64,000 nt of DNA from Herbaspirillum sp. WKF16 (GTDB lineage Bacteria; Pseudomonadota; Gammaproteobacteria; Burkholderiales; Burkholderiaceae_D): contig NZ_CP118632.1 in assembly GCF_028993615.1 (NCBI RefSeq), positions 2,170,001 through 2,234,000 of the forward strand, given 5' to 3'. The position numbers and the translations under genes were made by a program. Shown here in pieces: positions 46,811 through 56,153 of this stretch. Under the pieces are notes generated by a model. It saw nothing but the letters and a program-made list of their open reading frames with translations, made no database searches and was not told where the DNA came from. The first letter of the stretch is position 1; each line of letters begins with the position of its first letter.

Positions 46811-47293
46811 AAAGTGGGTTTTCAATGCAATTCAACAGTTCATGGCTAAATGCCTCCGCAAAATTAAGAGATTTGTTTTCTGGGTTTTAAGCAGGGTGAC
46901 TGCATCACATGGAGCGGCAATTAGAACGGCCACCTTGGTTCGCGTTGTCAGCTGTTTGACCACCTAAAGTTTCGCAAGGCATATTCGGAAAATTGATGAG
47001 TCAGCTAGTTCGCTGCGCGATTTCTGGATATGGCTTTAGTAATAAATGAATAAAAAATTAACTATGTAAATTGATTTTTGAAAATATTGGTTACATCTAT
47101 TTACAACTGAAATACAATTGCCGTTTGGAATATTTCCCATTTCACGGGATTTTTAAATGGGCGTGTATCCAACTCTTATTCGCAAAGTGAACCTAGCTGT
47201 TGAGGCCTTGGCTCCTTGGAGAGCAATTTGGTCGCCAACATGGCGAGTGCGGTGGTAGGTAGGAAAGCTATTAAATAGTGCGGTGGAGTGCTT
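46811..47293. other. AT-rich upstream region of the giant-protein cluster
   Basis: About 480 bp with clearly lower GC than the rest of the window. No credible gene is present. It should contain the promoter of the cluster: several AT-rich -10-like sequences occur at 47060-47120, none decisive. A short inverted repeat CCCATTT / AAATGGG lies at 47136-47142 and 47155-47161. Confidence 0.45.
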
Positions 47294-47818
47294 ATGCAGT
47301 TGTTTATAAAAAAAATATCAATTGTTAAATTGCTTTTGCTGACGGCATTTGTCTGTGCGCTGTTTGCCGGCAAGCCCTGGAAGGAGCTTTACCAAGCTGG
47401 TCCTCTCGAACAAGAGCTAGTTCGCGAGGGACCGTTCGAAGTCGAGACAATAAGGGGGAGAAACGCAGCGGTCAGATTTGTTCGCAAGGATGGCGATGGA
47501 AGAGGTTTTCTTGTCGCTTCTTATGCATTCAATCAAAGCGTGGATATTTTTTCGCTAATAGAAGAGCAGCGCAAAAAAGGTGTTGTGTACGCATATTTAT
47601 GGACACACCACCACCAAGGCGGAGAAGTCACTGTGTGGCGTATTGATATCGACGATATAAACGTCTTGTCGTACGAAAAAGCAGAGAAAAATCTAAAGAA
47701 AGAGGCTTGGCTTTATAAGCTAAACAGGGTGGCGGCTGGTTTCTTTGCGCTAAGTTTATTGTTGAGCTTCATCCGATGGGGGGGGCTTACTCAAGGTCGG
47801 GGGAATCGTGGCCGGTAA
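47294..47818 (+). CDS. Small membrane-anchored protein coupled to the giant secreted protein
   Basis: 174 residues, no family recognised. An N-terminal hydrophobic helix (VKLLLLTAFVCALFAG) and a C-terminal one (VAAGFFALSLLLSFIRWGG) flank a ~120-residue mixed domain (FEVETIRGRNAAVRFVRKDG, LWTHHHQGGEVTVWRIDIDD). GGAG lies 5 nt before the ATG at 47294. Its 3' end overlaps the giant gene's GTG start by 11 bp, so the two are translationally coupled. It could be an immunity, docking or folding partner; the sequence does not decide. Confidence 0.75.
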   Translation: MQLFIKKISIVKLLLLTAFVCALFAGKPWKELYQAGPLEQELVREGPFEVETIRGRNAAVRFVRKDGDGRGFLVASYAFNQSVDIFSLIEEQRKKGVVYAYLWTHHHQGGEVTVWRIDIDDINVLSYEKAEKNLKKEAWLYKLNRVAAGFFALSLLLSFIRWGGLTQGRGNRGR

Positions 47819-50800
47819 TATTCCATGGGGTTTAATCGCGCAGCAGCAAGCGGCGCGTACGGCCGCAATTCAAGCAAGCCAGTCGGGAGATGTTGCGGCA
47901 ATATGGTCATCGTTTCTTACGATTACGGGACAAGGGAGCGGAATTTACAGCGCCGTTGGAGACGCGAAAGCCGCTTTTGGCAACGATGCGGGAGTTCCTG
48001 ATTCCTTGAAGGACGCTGCGGCGCTTACTGCTACAGGTGGTGCAATACAGTTAGGCAGTGGAGTCACGTCGTTATTTGTCACAGCATCTAACACCCTATC
48101 AAGGGCAAGTGGCTATGCAGGGGTAGTTGGCGGAGGTGTCAGTTTATACGGAGATATGCAGAAAGCATCTCTCCAGCTCGGTGATGGTGCTATACAGTAC
48201 AACACACTCACAGCATTGGTGGGTGATGTGTCCGGTATGGTGTCTGGCGGCCTTTTTACCGCGCTAGGTACTGCATTGGCTGCAGGTGCGACAACCGTTG
48301 TTGTCGCCGGTGCATCAATTCCCATTGGGACGGCATTGGCTGTTGCAGCGGCTGCAGGTGCCATTGCCGTAGGTGCAGGCTATGCATCCGCAGTACTGCC
48401 CGACGATCTTAAACTTCAGGTAGACCAGATTTGGGCAGCAGTAACTGAGTCCAAAGTATTTTCTGATCCGAATTTGGTTACAGCGATTTCGTCTGCGATG
48501 GCGGATCCTGAAGGATTAGCTGAGCTCAATCGAATTGTTGAATCGGTGCATGTGCCGGATTCTTCGCATAGTGTAGATGACCAAATACCATCAAGCACAA
48601 ATCCACCGAATAATGAAGGAGATAGTCAAGAGCATTCATCGCAGCAAGATGGGGCCGGGCAAGACGCGTTGCATATTTCGTTTGGAAATTCAGATGGAGC
48701 GCACGACGCTCAAATTTCAGAGGTAGCTCTTCGTCTGAAGATTCAAGGTCAAGCTGAGGTCTTGCACGGGAGCGACGGTATAGTTTCTGACGTCGTCGAT
48801 CAAAATGGCGAGGTCACAGGATATAAGGTCGAGCACGTATCAGGCAACGGAAGAGTGGTTTCCGTTTTTGATAAAGAAGGAAATTACAAAGCATCTTCCT
48901 ACCAGCAAGTGGGCGCTGACGGGAATGTGCAAGATCTACCTTTCTCAGAGGAGCTGGAGCAACGGATTCGGAAGTCAATTGCGGGGAGCGCTACTGAGCA
49001 AGAGCCTCTCTCGCCGATTAGCGGTATGGATCTGGCCGGAGATCAATACTCCGGTACTCATCAGTCAATCAGTGAGCAACTACAAAACACTACCCTCGGC
49101 CTTGCCGGGAGCCAGCAAGCCACGTTTACACAACAGTTAGCGCAACTCGGCTTGACTGATGTCGACTTCCATCAGATGTCGGATGGAACTGTCACGCTCA
49201 CCAATAGTGATGGGACAGCGGTCGGTTATTTGAGTAAAAGTAGCGACGGTGCAATTCGCTATGTCGATAGTAACGAGAACGGATTCGAGGTTGGCGCTGA
49301 CGGTCGCTCGCAATTGGTTCTTAAAGGCTACAGCGAGACCGATCGCCAGCAAATCCAGCAAATGCAAGCCGGATTTGGGGCTGTTCAGAGCGCTTTGTCA
49401 TTGATACAGGCACTTGAGACTGGTAATACATTTGCCGCCTCTCTTGCTGGCGTTTCAATGATGAACCAAATGTTCGCTGCTGGTGGTCAAATTCCGGCGG
49501 AGCTGAGGTCGTTTTCCGATGCGATGAAAGAAGTCGGTGCTGGACTCGGAGCTGTTTCTTCAGCAATGAATCTCGCTGATGCGCTGAAGTCTGGTAATGC
49601 CCTAGCCATCATACAGTCCTCAGCCAATCTGGGGGCGCAGGGCATTCAGCTATACGCCATGATGCAGAATGTCGACTTGGTGGATAAGGCCGGCAATGCG
49701 GTAGGCGCGCTAGGCAATGCTGCCCAAGGCTTGGGCGCAGTGGCAGGAGGCGTTGGGCTCGTGATGGCAATTCAGTCGGGCAATCCCTTGTCGATTGCGT
49801 CGTCGGCCCTCAGTCTTTTATCTACTCTCGGGTATCTCGGCCCTTATGGCGCAATTGCTGCGGTCGTTATTACCATCATCAGTAGCATGTTTGGCTCAGA
49901 TGAGCCTATGCTGGAGGGACAAGCTCAGGCGGTCTGGGATGCCGATGGGCATACCCATGTCATTACAACCCAAGATGCCGAAGGTGGGGGCGCAACGGCC
50001 ACTAAGTGGATGCAAAACCTAGTCGACGGCTTGCAGTCGCAGCTCGGCGGAATGGTGGATGCCAATGGACAGCCGCTGTATGGACTGATTGCCTCGAGGC
50101 TGCCTTCGATTGGCTATCAATACGATCCAGATGGCTTCAATTTGGCCAACGGTGCTAGCGGTCACTTGTATCTCAAATGGATTGACGACAACGGTCAAGT
50201 CCAGACGCGTTACTACGACGGCGCAGGCAGCCGCGGCGACGGTACTGGCGATACGCTCCTGAGCGACTTCATGAAGCATGCGATGGACGCCGTCGTTCCT
50301 GCCTGGGAAGCCGAAACCATCCGCCAGCACTACCTCCAGGAAGGCGTCAGCGCCACCGCCAAACCAGGTGAGCACGCCGGCATGCCGGTAGAGGACGTGC
50401 AGCATTTGACGCAAAGCTTCACGGCGCTGACTTTCCCGGTGGTCCCGGCGGCGGCTGGCGCCACCAACGATCGGATCTATGCCGATATTGACGGTGACGG
50501 CTACCTGGAAAAGGTGGACTGGATTTCCTCCAATCAGGGGATCCTGTCCATCGACCTGAACGGCGACGGCAAGATCACTGCAGGCGAGCTGCTGAATCTT
50601 GATCCTGCTGCTTCGCTGGAGCGCAACAGCGTGCGCTGGCTCGATGCTAACGGTGATGGCATCCTCGATGCGCGCGATCCGGCGTTTGCGGTGCTGAAGG
50701 TATGGATCGACGCCAATCATGACGGCGTATCGCAGACAGCGACCTCGACCTCGCCTGGAGAGCTGCAGTCGCTGGCGGCGGCGGGGATCACCGCGATCGA

Positions 50801-53800
50801 TTTCTCGAAGAATCCGCCGGTACTGGTCAAGTCCGACAGCAGCACCCTTGCGCTCAATGCCGGGCAGCTCACCGGCGACGTCAAGGGCGTGGCCTACTTG
50901 ATGACGCCGGGAGGACTGCTGGAGTCGCAGGAGGGCGGTGAAACGGTGCTGCATGCCGTCAACACGCGTGAGTTCGACGGCCAAGCTGAGCATACGCATG
51001 GCGGAGATGCCGATACAGACGGCGGCCAGGTGCTGGTCGATGCCGGCAATCCCGGCCTGACGTCGACCACCAGTAAGACCATTGCCAATACCAGTCAGCG
51101 CGGTGATACAACGATCGGCGCCAACGACAACCGCCTGGGGGCAGGCACGGCCGGGGTCGCTGTTTCGGGGCAAGGGACCGGGACGCCGGGGGCCAGCAAC
51201 ACGACGGCGGGCCAGGTGCGCTCCAATCCGGTCGCCTTTGTTCCCAATGGGGCGGCAACGGCCGGCCAGGAACTGCGCCAGGTTACCGAGGACATGATCC
51301 GCAACGCCGACAACAGCCTGTTCGGCCTCAGCAGCGCAGGCGCGCCGCTGGTTGCCGTCGGCGTGGCTGCGGCGGCAGTGCAATGGCCGACCGTTGCTTC
51401 CGCTGGAAACGTGGATGCGGGCACGGCGGGCAGTGCACGTACGCAGGAAGGCAATGCGAACAGGGTCGGCGAATTCATCAGCACTGATCTCGGTTCGACC
51501 GCAACCGGCAGCACCTCGACCGATTCTGGCGCGCACCAGTCGGCCGTCAACGTGCCGCTGGAGCAGTTGTACCAGCCCACGGCCATCAGCAACTCGGGCT
51601 CCGGAATTGTCGGGACCTTGCTACCGCCGCCCGGCAGCATTGCCGGCGCCGATCCACTGGTGCCATTTCAGGGACTGGGCGGCGGAACTGGCGCCGGAGG
51701 ACAGGATCACGGCGACATATCGGCAGTTCAGGCACCGCAGGAAGAGGTTTTCGATAGCACGAATGGCCGTGGATCCGTACTTCCCGCGACTGCCGAGGTC
51801 GTTCTGGACTATCCCACCGTGGCCGGCGAATTCATCACTGGCATCGAGGACATTGGCCTGCGCTTGCCGGAATCGATGCTCTTGGCCAACGACTCGACCA
51901 TCAACTTCCCGGCTTTCCCGGACCAGCAGATGCTGCGCATCACGGCCGTCTTCAGTCCAACGCACGGCCAGGTGGCATTGCGCACCAATGAAGAGGGCAA
52001 GACCGAAGTCGTCTTCATCCCGGAGGCCAACTATCATGGGCAGGCCAGTTTCAGCTATTCGGTGACCGACCAGTATGGCCTCTCGAGCGTGGCTTCCGCT
52101 ACTATTGAGTTGGCACCGGTCAACGACGCGCCGCTGGTGCGCGACGATACCGTCGCCGGCGATGAAGACAATGTGCTGATGTTCCACGCGGCCGACCTGC
52201 TGGCCAATGATTTGGACGTGGACAGCGCGGTCGATGGCGACGTCATGCGCATCACCCGTGTCGGCCAGGCGCAGCACGGTCAGGTCTTCCTGGACAGCGA
52301 CGGAACGATTCGCTTCGTACCCGACCAGGATTACAACGGGCCGGCGCAATTCACCTATTGGGTCGCCGACCGCGATAACGCGGAGCTGGTCGTGAACGGC
52401 GGAGTGGGATATGAGGTCCCGGGGACGATGCATCTTACGGTGATTCCGGTCAATGACTTGCCGGTGGTCACGGGCGAGCAGATCGACAGCGACGAAGATA
52501 TCATCCTGGACATACCGCAATCCTTCCTGCTGGCCAACGACACCGACGTCGACATCGCCACCAACGGCCAGGTGCTGTCCATCACGGCCGTCAGCAACGC
52601 CCAGCATGGCACTGTGCAATTATTGGCGGACGGTACGATCAGGTTCATCCCTGAGCTGAATTACTTCGGCCCGGCGTCGTTCTCGTACACGGTCGACGAT
52701 GGAAACGGCGGCCAGGTCATTGGGACCACCGTGGTCAATCTCGCGCCAGTCAACGATGCGCCGGATGTGGTGGGTGAGACGCTGACGTTCGATGAGGACA
52801 ACATCCAGACTATCGACCAGGCGCTCCTTCTGGCCAATGATTCGGATGTTGACAATCCCCATACTGACCTGAAGATCATTGCCGTCGACAACGCCAGCCA
52901 CGGCGTAGTGACCTTGAACCAGGACGGATCGATTCGCTTCGTGCCGGACGCGGACTACTTCGGTGCGGCCAGTTTTACCTATACCGTTTCCGACGGCGTG
53001 GGCGGATTCACCGTTGGCACGGCCACGCTGGACATCCTCCCTGTCAACGACGCGCCGCGCCTGCAAGGAGAGGCAGCGACTACCGACGAAGACCAGGTCA
53101 TCCATTTCTCCGTCGACGGCCTGCTGGCCAACGACTACGACGTGGACAACGATCACAGCGAGCTGCGCTTGACGTCGGTGGGCAATGCTACCCACGGAAC
53201 GGTTCGTTTGGAGAACGGCGAGATCGTCTTCACGCCTGATCTCAACTACTTCGGCCCTGCCAGCTTCACCTATGTCGTCGACGACGGCGTCGGCGGGCAG
53301 AGCGAAGCGCGCGTGGACATCAATTTCAACTCGGTCAACGACATCCCTGTCGTTAACGACGAGATGTTCAACGGCAAACGCAACGTCACCTACACGCTGA
53401 CCCAGGCGGCGCTGCTGGCCAATGACACCGATGTCGAAGACCCGAACGCGCTGACCATCGTGGCGGTCCAACATGCCGAGCACGGTACCGTCGTGTTGAA
53501 CCCAAATGGCACCATTACCTTCGTACCGGAGGCAGGATACGGTGGCGTGGGCAGTTTCGAGTATGTGGTGCGGGATACCGATGGCGCGGAAGTGGTGGGT
53601 ACGACCCAGATCGATTTCTCTCGGGTCAATGTCAATCCGATCGCGGTCGATGACAGTTTCGTTGGTTTCGAGGATACCGCTTTCATCATCTCGGCAGCGC
53701 AGTTGACGGCCAACGATACCGACCCTGATCCATCGTCCTTATCGCACCTGAGCATTTCGGCCGTGGCCAATGCATCTCATGGAACAGTGACGCTGCAGGC

Positions 53801-55622
53801 CGATGGCAGTGTGCGTTTCATGCCGACTCAGGACTTCAACGGCGCGGCCAGTTTCCAATACCAGGTGTCTGACGGTGAAGGCGGATCCACGTGGGCAACG
53901 GCGTATCTGACCGTGCAATCGGTCAATGACGCACCTGTAATTGAAGACATCTGGTATGGCCGTCCGATCTACGGATATCGCTGGGCACCAAATGACGTAT
54001 TGGAGGAAGGCGGCTGGTATCACACGGCGAGCTGGTCGTTGGTACCGGTCACGGATGAGGCTACTGCAATTGCATTAGCGTCTAATCCATACGATCGCGT
54101 CTCCGGAATGACCGAGTCTCGGTCAAACGATTTGCTAGATGCGAACGGCAACGCCATGGGGCTGAACTACTACCGCAGTGGCCAGCTGCGACCGATTGGT
54201 TTCGATTATATCGATGCAACCGATTTGTATGGCGAGAATGGACACGTGCCAAACGATGACCCGTATCGCCAGAACGGCAAGGTGATTGCGTACGACGTTG
54301 ACGGTCCGACGGCTGCGCTGACGTTCTCGGTCGGCGGCGGCCCGCAGCATGGGCACGCGTGGGCCAATGAATACACCACACCGTCTGCCCCGTCTGCTTC
54401 GAGTGGTGTCGATCACACGCAGGAATCTTATTACGCCGTGTACGAAAAGGGTGCATGGCAATACTACAGCCATCGTGGCGATCCCTATTCCGGCTCGGAT
54501 CCTTTCTCAATTAGGGTCACAGATGCGCAGGGGGCAAGCACCGATGCAATGATCTATACGGCTCACAGGGGCAGTAGTGCGGGCGGTGGCGGTAAGTGCC
54601 CCATTGTGATCGACCTGGACGGCGACGGTATCGAATTGGTAAAACCTCAGGATTCGCACATGTTTGCCGATCTGAACGGACAAGGATGGCGCGAGCACAT
54701 CGGTTGGGCTTCGACTGACGACGGAATTCTGGCCTTTGATGTCAACCACGATGGTCGTATCACCGACAGCAATGAGATTTCCTTCGTTGGCTACAAGGAA
54801 GGTGCCAGAACCGACATGGAAGGTCTGGCCGCGTTCGACACCGACGGTGACGGCAAGTTGACCGCCTATGATGCGCAATGGTCGTCGTTCGGCATCTTGC
54901 GGGACTTGAACAAGAACGGGGTGCAGGATACGGGTGAATTCATCTCGCTGGACCAGATGGGTATCACCTCGATCAGCTTGCATCGGGAGGGCAGCCCAGA
55001 ACTGAACAACGGCAACGTCGTGTTCGGCACCAGCGAGGTAAGCTTTTCCGACGGGCATACATCACGCGCCGGCGACGTCATGTTCGGTGGTGAGATATCG
55101 CCCTTGCCCGATGCCGCTAAGGCAGCCCTCGAAGCCGTCAGCGCGAATTCGACCGGTAGCTCCGGGGCTGATGCCGGCGCGCACGCGCAGTCGGCTTCCA
55201 CAACTGATTCCGGCGCGCATTCGGCGGCGGCAAGTGACGGTGGCGGAGCTGCTCATAACGAAACGACACCTGTGGCACAGGGCGTCGTGGAGGCAACGGT
55301 CGCCGCGCATGGCGATGTTGCGAGCGTAACGCCCGCGTCGATGGATCCTCCATCTCAGCCGGTTGACGGGGCCACAGTTGCATCTCAGATCGCACCGTCG
55401 ATAGTTGAGGCAGCAATGGATGATCTTGCGGCCATCAGGCAGATGGCGCTCCTGTTCAACCAGGTCGTGGCGACCAGCCACAGCCCGCCCGACGACCCGC
55501 TGGCGTTCATTCCGGCACCCGATCACTCGGTCGCGTCGCTGGGCGCGGACCTGCTCGCTATTGCGGATGCAGGATCGAACGAACAATCCCAATACGTAGT
55601 CGCCCATACAGGCACCAGTTAG
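47808..55622 (+). CDS. 2604-residue type I secreted protein with hydrophobic domains, calcium loops and cadherin-like repeats
   Basis: GTG start preceded by GGGGGAA. Layout: residues ~70-200 hydrophobic, Gly/Ala-rich (GALATAAAAG-like helices); 250-520 polar; 523-700 hydrophobic with three related units containing L-x-SGN-x-L; ~890-980 EF-hand-like loops (DIDGDGYLEKVDW, DLNGDGKITAGE, DANGDGILDARD); 1000-1330 low-complexity linker; ~1334-2038 seven cadherin-like repeats of 97-110 residues joined by VNDAP-type hinges; ~2267-2370 a second calcium-loop block starting PIVIDLDGDGIELV; then a Ser/Ala/His-rich tail. No GGxGxD RTX nonapeptides are visible. Location beside HlyB, HlyD, TolC and HlyC homologues suggests type I export and possible lysine acylation. 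It may be an adhesin, a pore-forming toxin or both. Confidence 0.85.
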   Translation: MAGNIPWGLIAQQQAARTAAIQASQSGDVAAIWSSFLTITGQGSGIYSAVGDAKAAFGNDAGVPDSLKDAAALTATGGAIQLGSGVTSLFVTASNTLSRASGYAGVVGGGVSLYGDMQKASLQLGDGAIQYNTLTALVGDVSGMVSGGLFTALGTALAAGATTVVVAGASIPIGTALAVAAAAGAIAVGAGYASAVLPDDLKLQVDQIWAAVTESKVFSDPNLVTAISSAMADPEGLAELNRIVESVHVPDSSHSVDDQIPSSTNPPNNEGDSQEHSSQQDGAGQDALHISFGNSDGAHDAQISEVALRLKIQGQAEVLHGSDGIVSDVVDQNGEVTGYKVEHVSGNGRVVSVFDKEGNYKASSYQQVGADGNVQDLPFSEELEQRIRKSIAGSATEQEPLSPISGMDLAGDQYSGTHQSISEQLQNTTLGLAGSQQATFTQQLAQLGLTDVDFHQMSDGTVTLTNSDGTAVGYLSKSSDGAIRYVDSNENGFEVGADGRSQLVLKGYSETDRQQIQQMQAGFGAVQSALSLIQALETGNTFAASLAGVSMMNQMFAAGGQIPAELRSFSDAMKEVGAGLGAVSSAMNLADALKSGNALAIIQSSANLGAQGIQLYAMMQNVDLVDKAGNAVGALGNAAQGLGAVAGGVGLVMAIQSGNPLSIASSALSLLSTLGYLGPYGAIAAVVITIISSMFGSDEPMLEGQAQAVWDADGHTHVITTQDAEGGGATATKWMQNLVDGLQSQLGGMVDANGQPLYGLIASRLPSIGYQYDPDGFNLANGASGHLYLKWIDDNGQVQTRYYDGAGSRGDGTGDTLLSDFMKHAMDAVVPAWEAETIRQHYLQEGVSATAKPGEHAGMPVEDVQHLTQSFTALTFPVVPAAAGATNDRIYADIDGDGYLEKVDWISSNQGILSIDLNGDGKITAGELLNLDPAASLERNSVRWLDANGDGILDARDPAFAVLKVWIDANHDGVSQTATSTSPGELQSLAAAGITAIDFSKNPPVLVKSDSSTLALNAGQLTGDVKGVAYLMTPGGLLESQEGGETVLHAVNTREFDGQAEHTHGGDADTDGGQVLVDAGNPGLTSTTSKTIANTSQRGDTTIGANDNRLGAGTAGVAVSGQGTGTPGASNTTAGQVRSNPVAFVPNGAATAGQELRQVTEDMIRNADNSLFGLSSAGAPLVAVGVAAAAVQWPTVASAGNVDAGTAGSARTQEGNANRVGEFISTDLGSTATGSTSTDSGAHQSAVNVPLEQLYQPTAISNSGSGIVGTLLPPPGSIAGADPLVPFQGLGGGTGAGGQDHGDISAVQAPQEEVFDSTNGRGSVLPATAEVVLDYPTVAGEFITGIEDIGLRLPESMLLANDSTINFPAFPDQQMLRITAVFSPTHGQVALRTNEEGKTEVVFIPEANYHGQASFSYSVTDQYGLSSVASATIELAPVNDAPLVRDDTVAGDEDNVLMFHAADLLANDLDVDSAVDGDVMRITRVGQAQHGQVFLDSDGTIRFVPDQDYNGPAQFTYWVADRDNAELVVNGGVGYEVPGTMHLTVIPVNDLPVVTGEQIDSDEDIILDIPQSFLLANDTDVDIATNGQVLSITAVSNAQHGTVQLLADGTIRFIPELNYFGPASFSYTVDDGNGGQVIGTTVVNLAPVNDAPDVVGETLTFDEDNIQTIDQALLLANDSDVDNPHTDLKIIAVDNASHGVVTLNQDGSIRFVPDADYFGAASFTYTVSDGVGGFTVGTATLDILPVNDAPRLQGEAATTDEDQVIHFSVDGLLANDYDVDNDHSELRLTSVGNATHGTVRLENGEIVFTPDLNYFGPASFTYVVDDGVGGQSEARVDINFNSVNDIPVVNDEMFNGKRNVTYTLTQAALLANDTDVEDPNALTIVAVQHAEHGTVVLNPNGTITFVPEAGYGGVGSFEYVVRDTDGAEVVGTTQIDFSRVNVNPIAVDDSFVGFEDTAFIISAAQLTANDTDPDPSSLSHLSISAVANASHGTVTLQADGSVRFMPTQDFNGAASFQYQVSDGEGGSTWATAYLTVQSVNDAPVIEDIWYGRPIYGYRWAPNDVLEEGGWYHTASWSLVPVTDEATAIALASNPYDRVSGMTESRSNDLLDANGNAMGLNYYRSGQLRPIGFDYIDATDLYGENGHVPNDDPYRQNGKVIAYDVDGPTAALTFSVGGGPQHGHAWANEYTTPSAPSASSGVDHTQESYYAVYEKGAWQYYSHRGDPYSGSDPFSIRVTDAQGASTDAMIYTAHRGSSAGGGGKCPIVIDLDGDGIELVKPQDSHMFADLNGQGWREHIGWASTDDGILAFDVNHDGRITDSNEISFVGYKEGARTDMEGLAAFDTDGDGKLTAYDAQWSSFGILRDLNKNGVQDTGEFISLDQMGITSISLHREGSPELNNGNVVFGTSEVSFSDGHTSRAGDVMFGGEISPLPDAAKAALEAVSANSTGSSGADAGAHAQSASTTDSGAHSAAASDGGGAAHNETTPVAQGVVEATVAAHGDVASVTPASMDPPSQPVDGATVASQIAPSIVEAAMDDLAAIRQMALLFNQVVATSHSPPDDPLAFIPAPDHSVASLGADLLAIADAGSNEQSQYVVAHTGTS
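51807..53921 (+). repeat. Seven tandem cadherin-like protein repeats
   Basis: Units start at about residues 1334, 1438, 1548, 1648, 1746, 1843 and 1940, each with LLANDxDVD near the start, HGxVxLxxDGxIxFxPxxxY in the middle and FxYxVxDxxGG before the VNDAP hinge. DNA identity between units is modest, so they are old rather than recent duplications. Confidence 0.9.
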
Positions 55623-55629
55623 GACGTAA

Positions 55630-56103
55630 ATGAAGATCTATTTGTCGGAATTGAAGGACGTCGATGATTTGATGGCACTGGGAATTCGGATGCACGCGGA
55701 ATCTCGTTTCAGCGTGTTTCCGATGAACCATGCGAAAACCCGGGCCTCGATGGAAAAGCTGATAGGCAATCCTTTGGCTGGTTGCATCCTGTTGGCCAGG
55801 AACGAGGGAGGAGAGGCGGTGGGGATGCTCGCCGGCTATGTCGTCGATTATTTTTTCAGCAACGCGCTGGTGGCCCAGGACAGCTATTTCTTCGTCACGC
55901 CGGAGCATCGGGGAAGCTCGGCTGCATTGAAGTTATTGATCGCGTTCCGCCGCTGGGCTGAGAACCGTAATGCGTCGGAGCTGTGCATCAACATGAGTGT
56001 CGATGTGGATCAGGAGCGCTTCAATCGTTTCATGGCGCACCTGGGTTTCAAGAACTGCGGTTCCAACTTCATGACGCCATTGGCGATTCGTCAATCGGCC
56101 TGA
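55630..56103 (+). CDS. GNAT-family N-acetyltransferase
   Basis: 157 residues. The acetyl-CoA-binding loop is readable as FFVTPEHRGSSAALKLLIAF (Q/RxxGxG/A pattern) after the strand AQDSYFFV; the N-terminal KDVDDLMALGIRMHAES and C-terminal RFMAHLGFKNCGSNF fit the fold. It lies 7 bp after the giant gene with AGGA before the ATG, and before the secretion ABC gene, so it probably acts on the secreted protein or an associated small molecule. The substrate is unknown. Confidence 0.8.
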   Translation: MKIYLSELKDVDDLMALGIRMHAESRFSVFPMNHAKTRASMEKLIGNPLAGCILLARNEGGEAVGMLAGYVVDYFFSNALVAQDSYFFVTPEHRGSSAALKLLIAFRRWAENRNASELCINMSVDVDQERFNRFMAHLGFKNCGSNFMTPLAIRQSA

Positions 56104-56153
56104 GCTACTGAGAAAGTCAATGCCCCAGGGGTGGGGCGACGAGGGATAGCAAA

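Noticed and set aside
46779..46967. A 62-codon frame overlapping the IS right end
   Set aside because: It begins inside the terminal inverted repeat and has no coding character.
50019..51536. A 505-codon minus-strand open frame inside the giant gene
   Set aside because: Antisense to the calcium-loop region; no start signals or domain.
51807..53921. Regularly spaced repeats considered as CRISPR or DNA satellite
   Set aside because: Spacing is ~300 bp, repeats are protein-level with diverged DNA, and lie in frame within one ORF.
54606..55250. Possible RTX nonapeptide array near the C-terminus of the giant protein
   Set aside because: The sequence contains EF-hand-like DxDGDG loops but no tandem GGxGxDxxx units.
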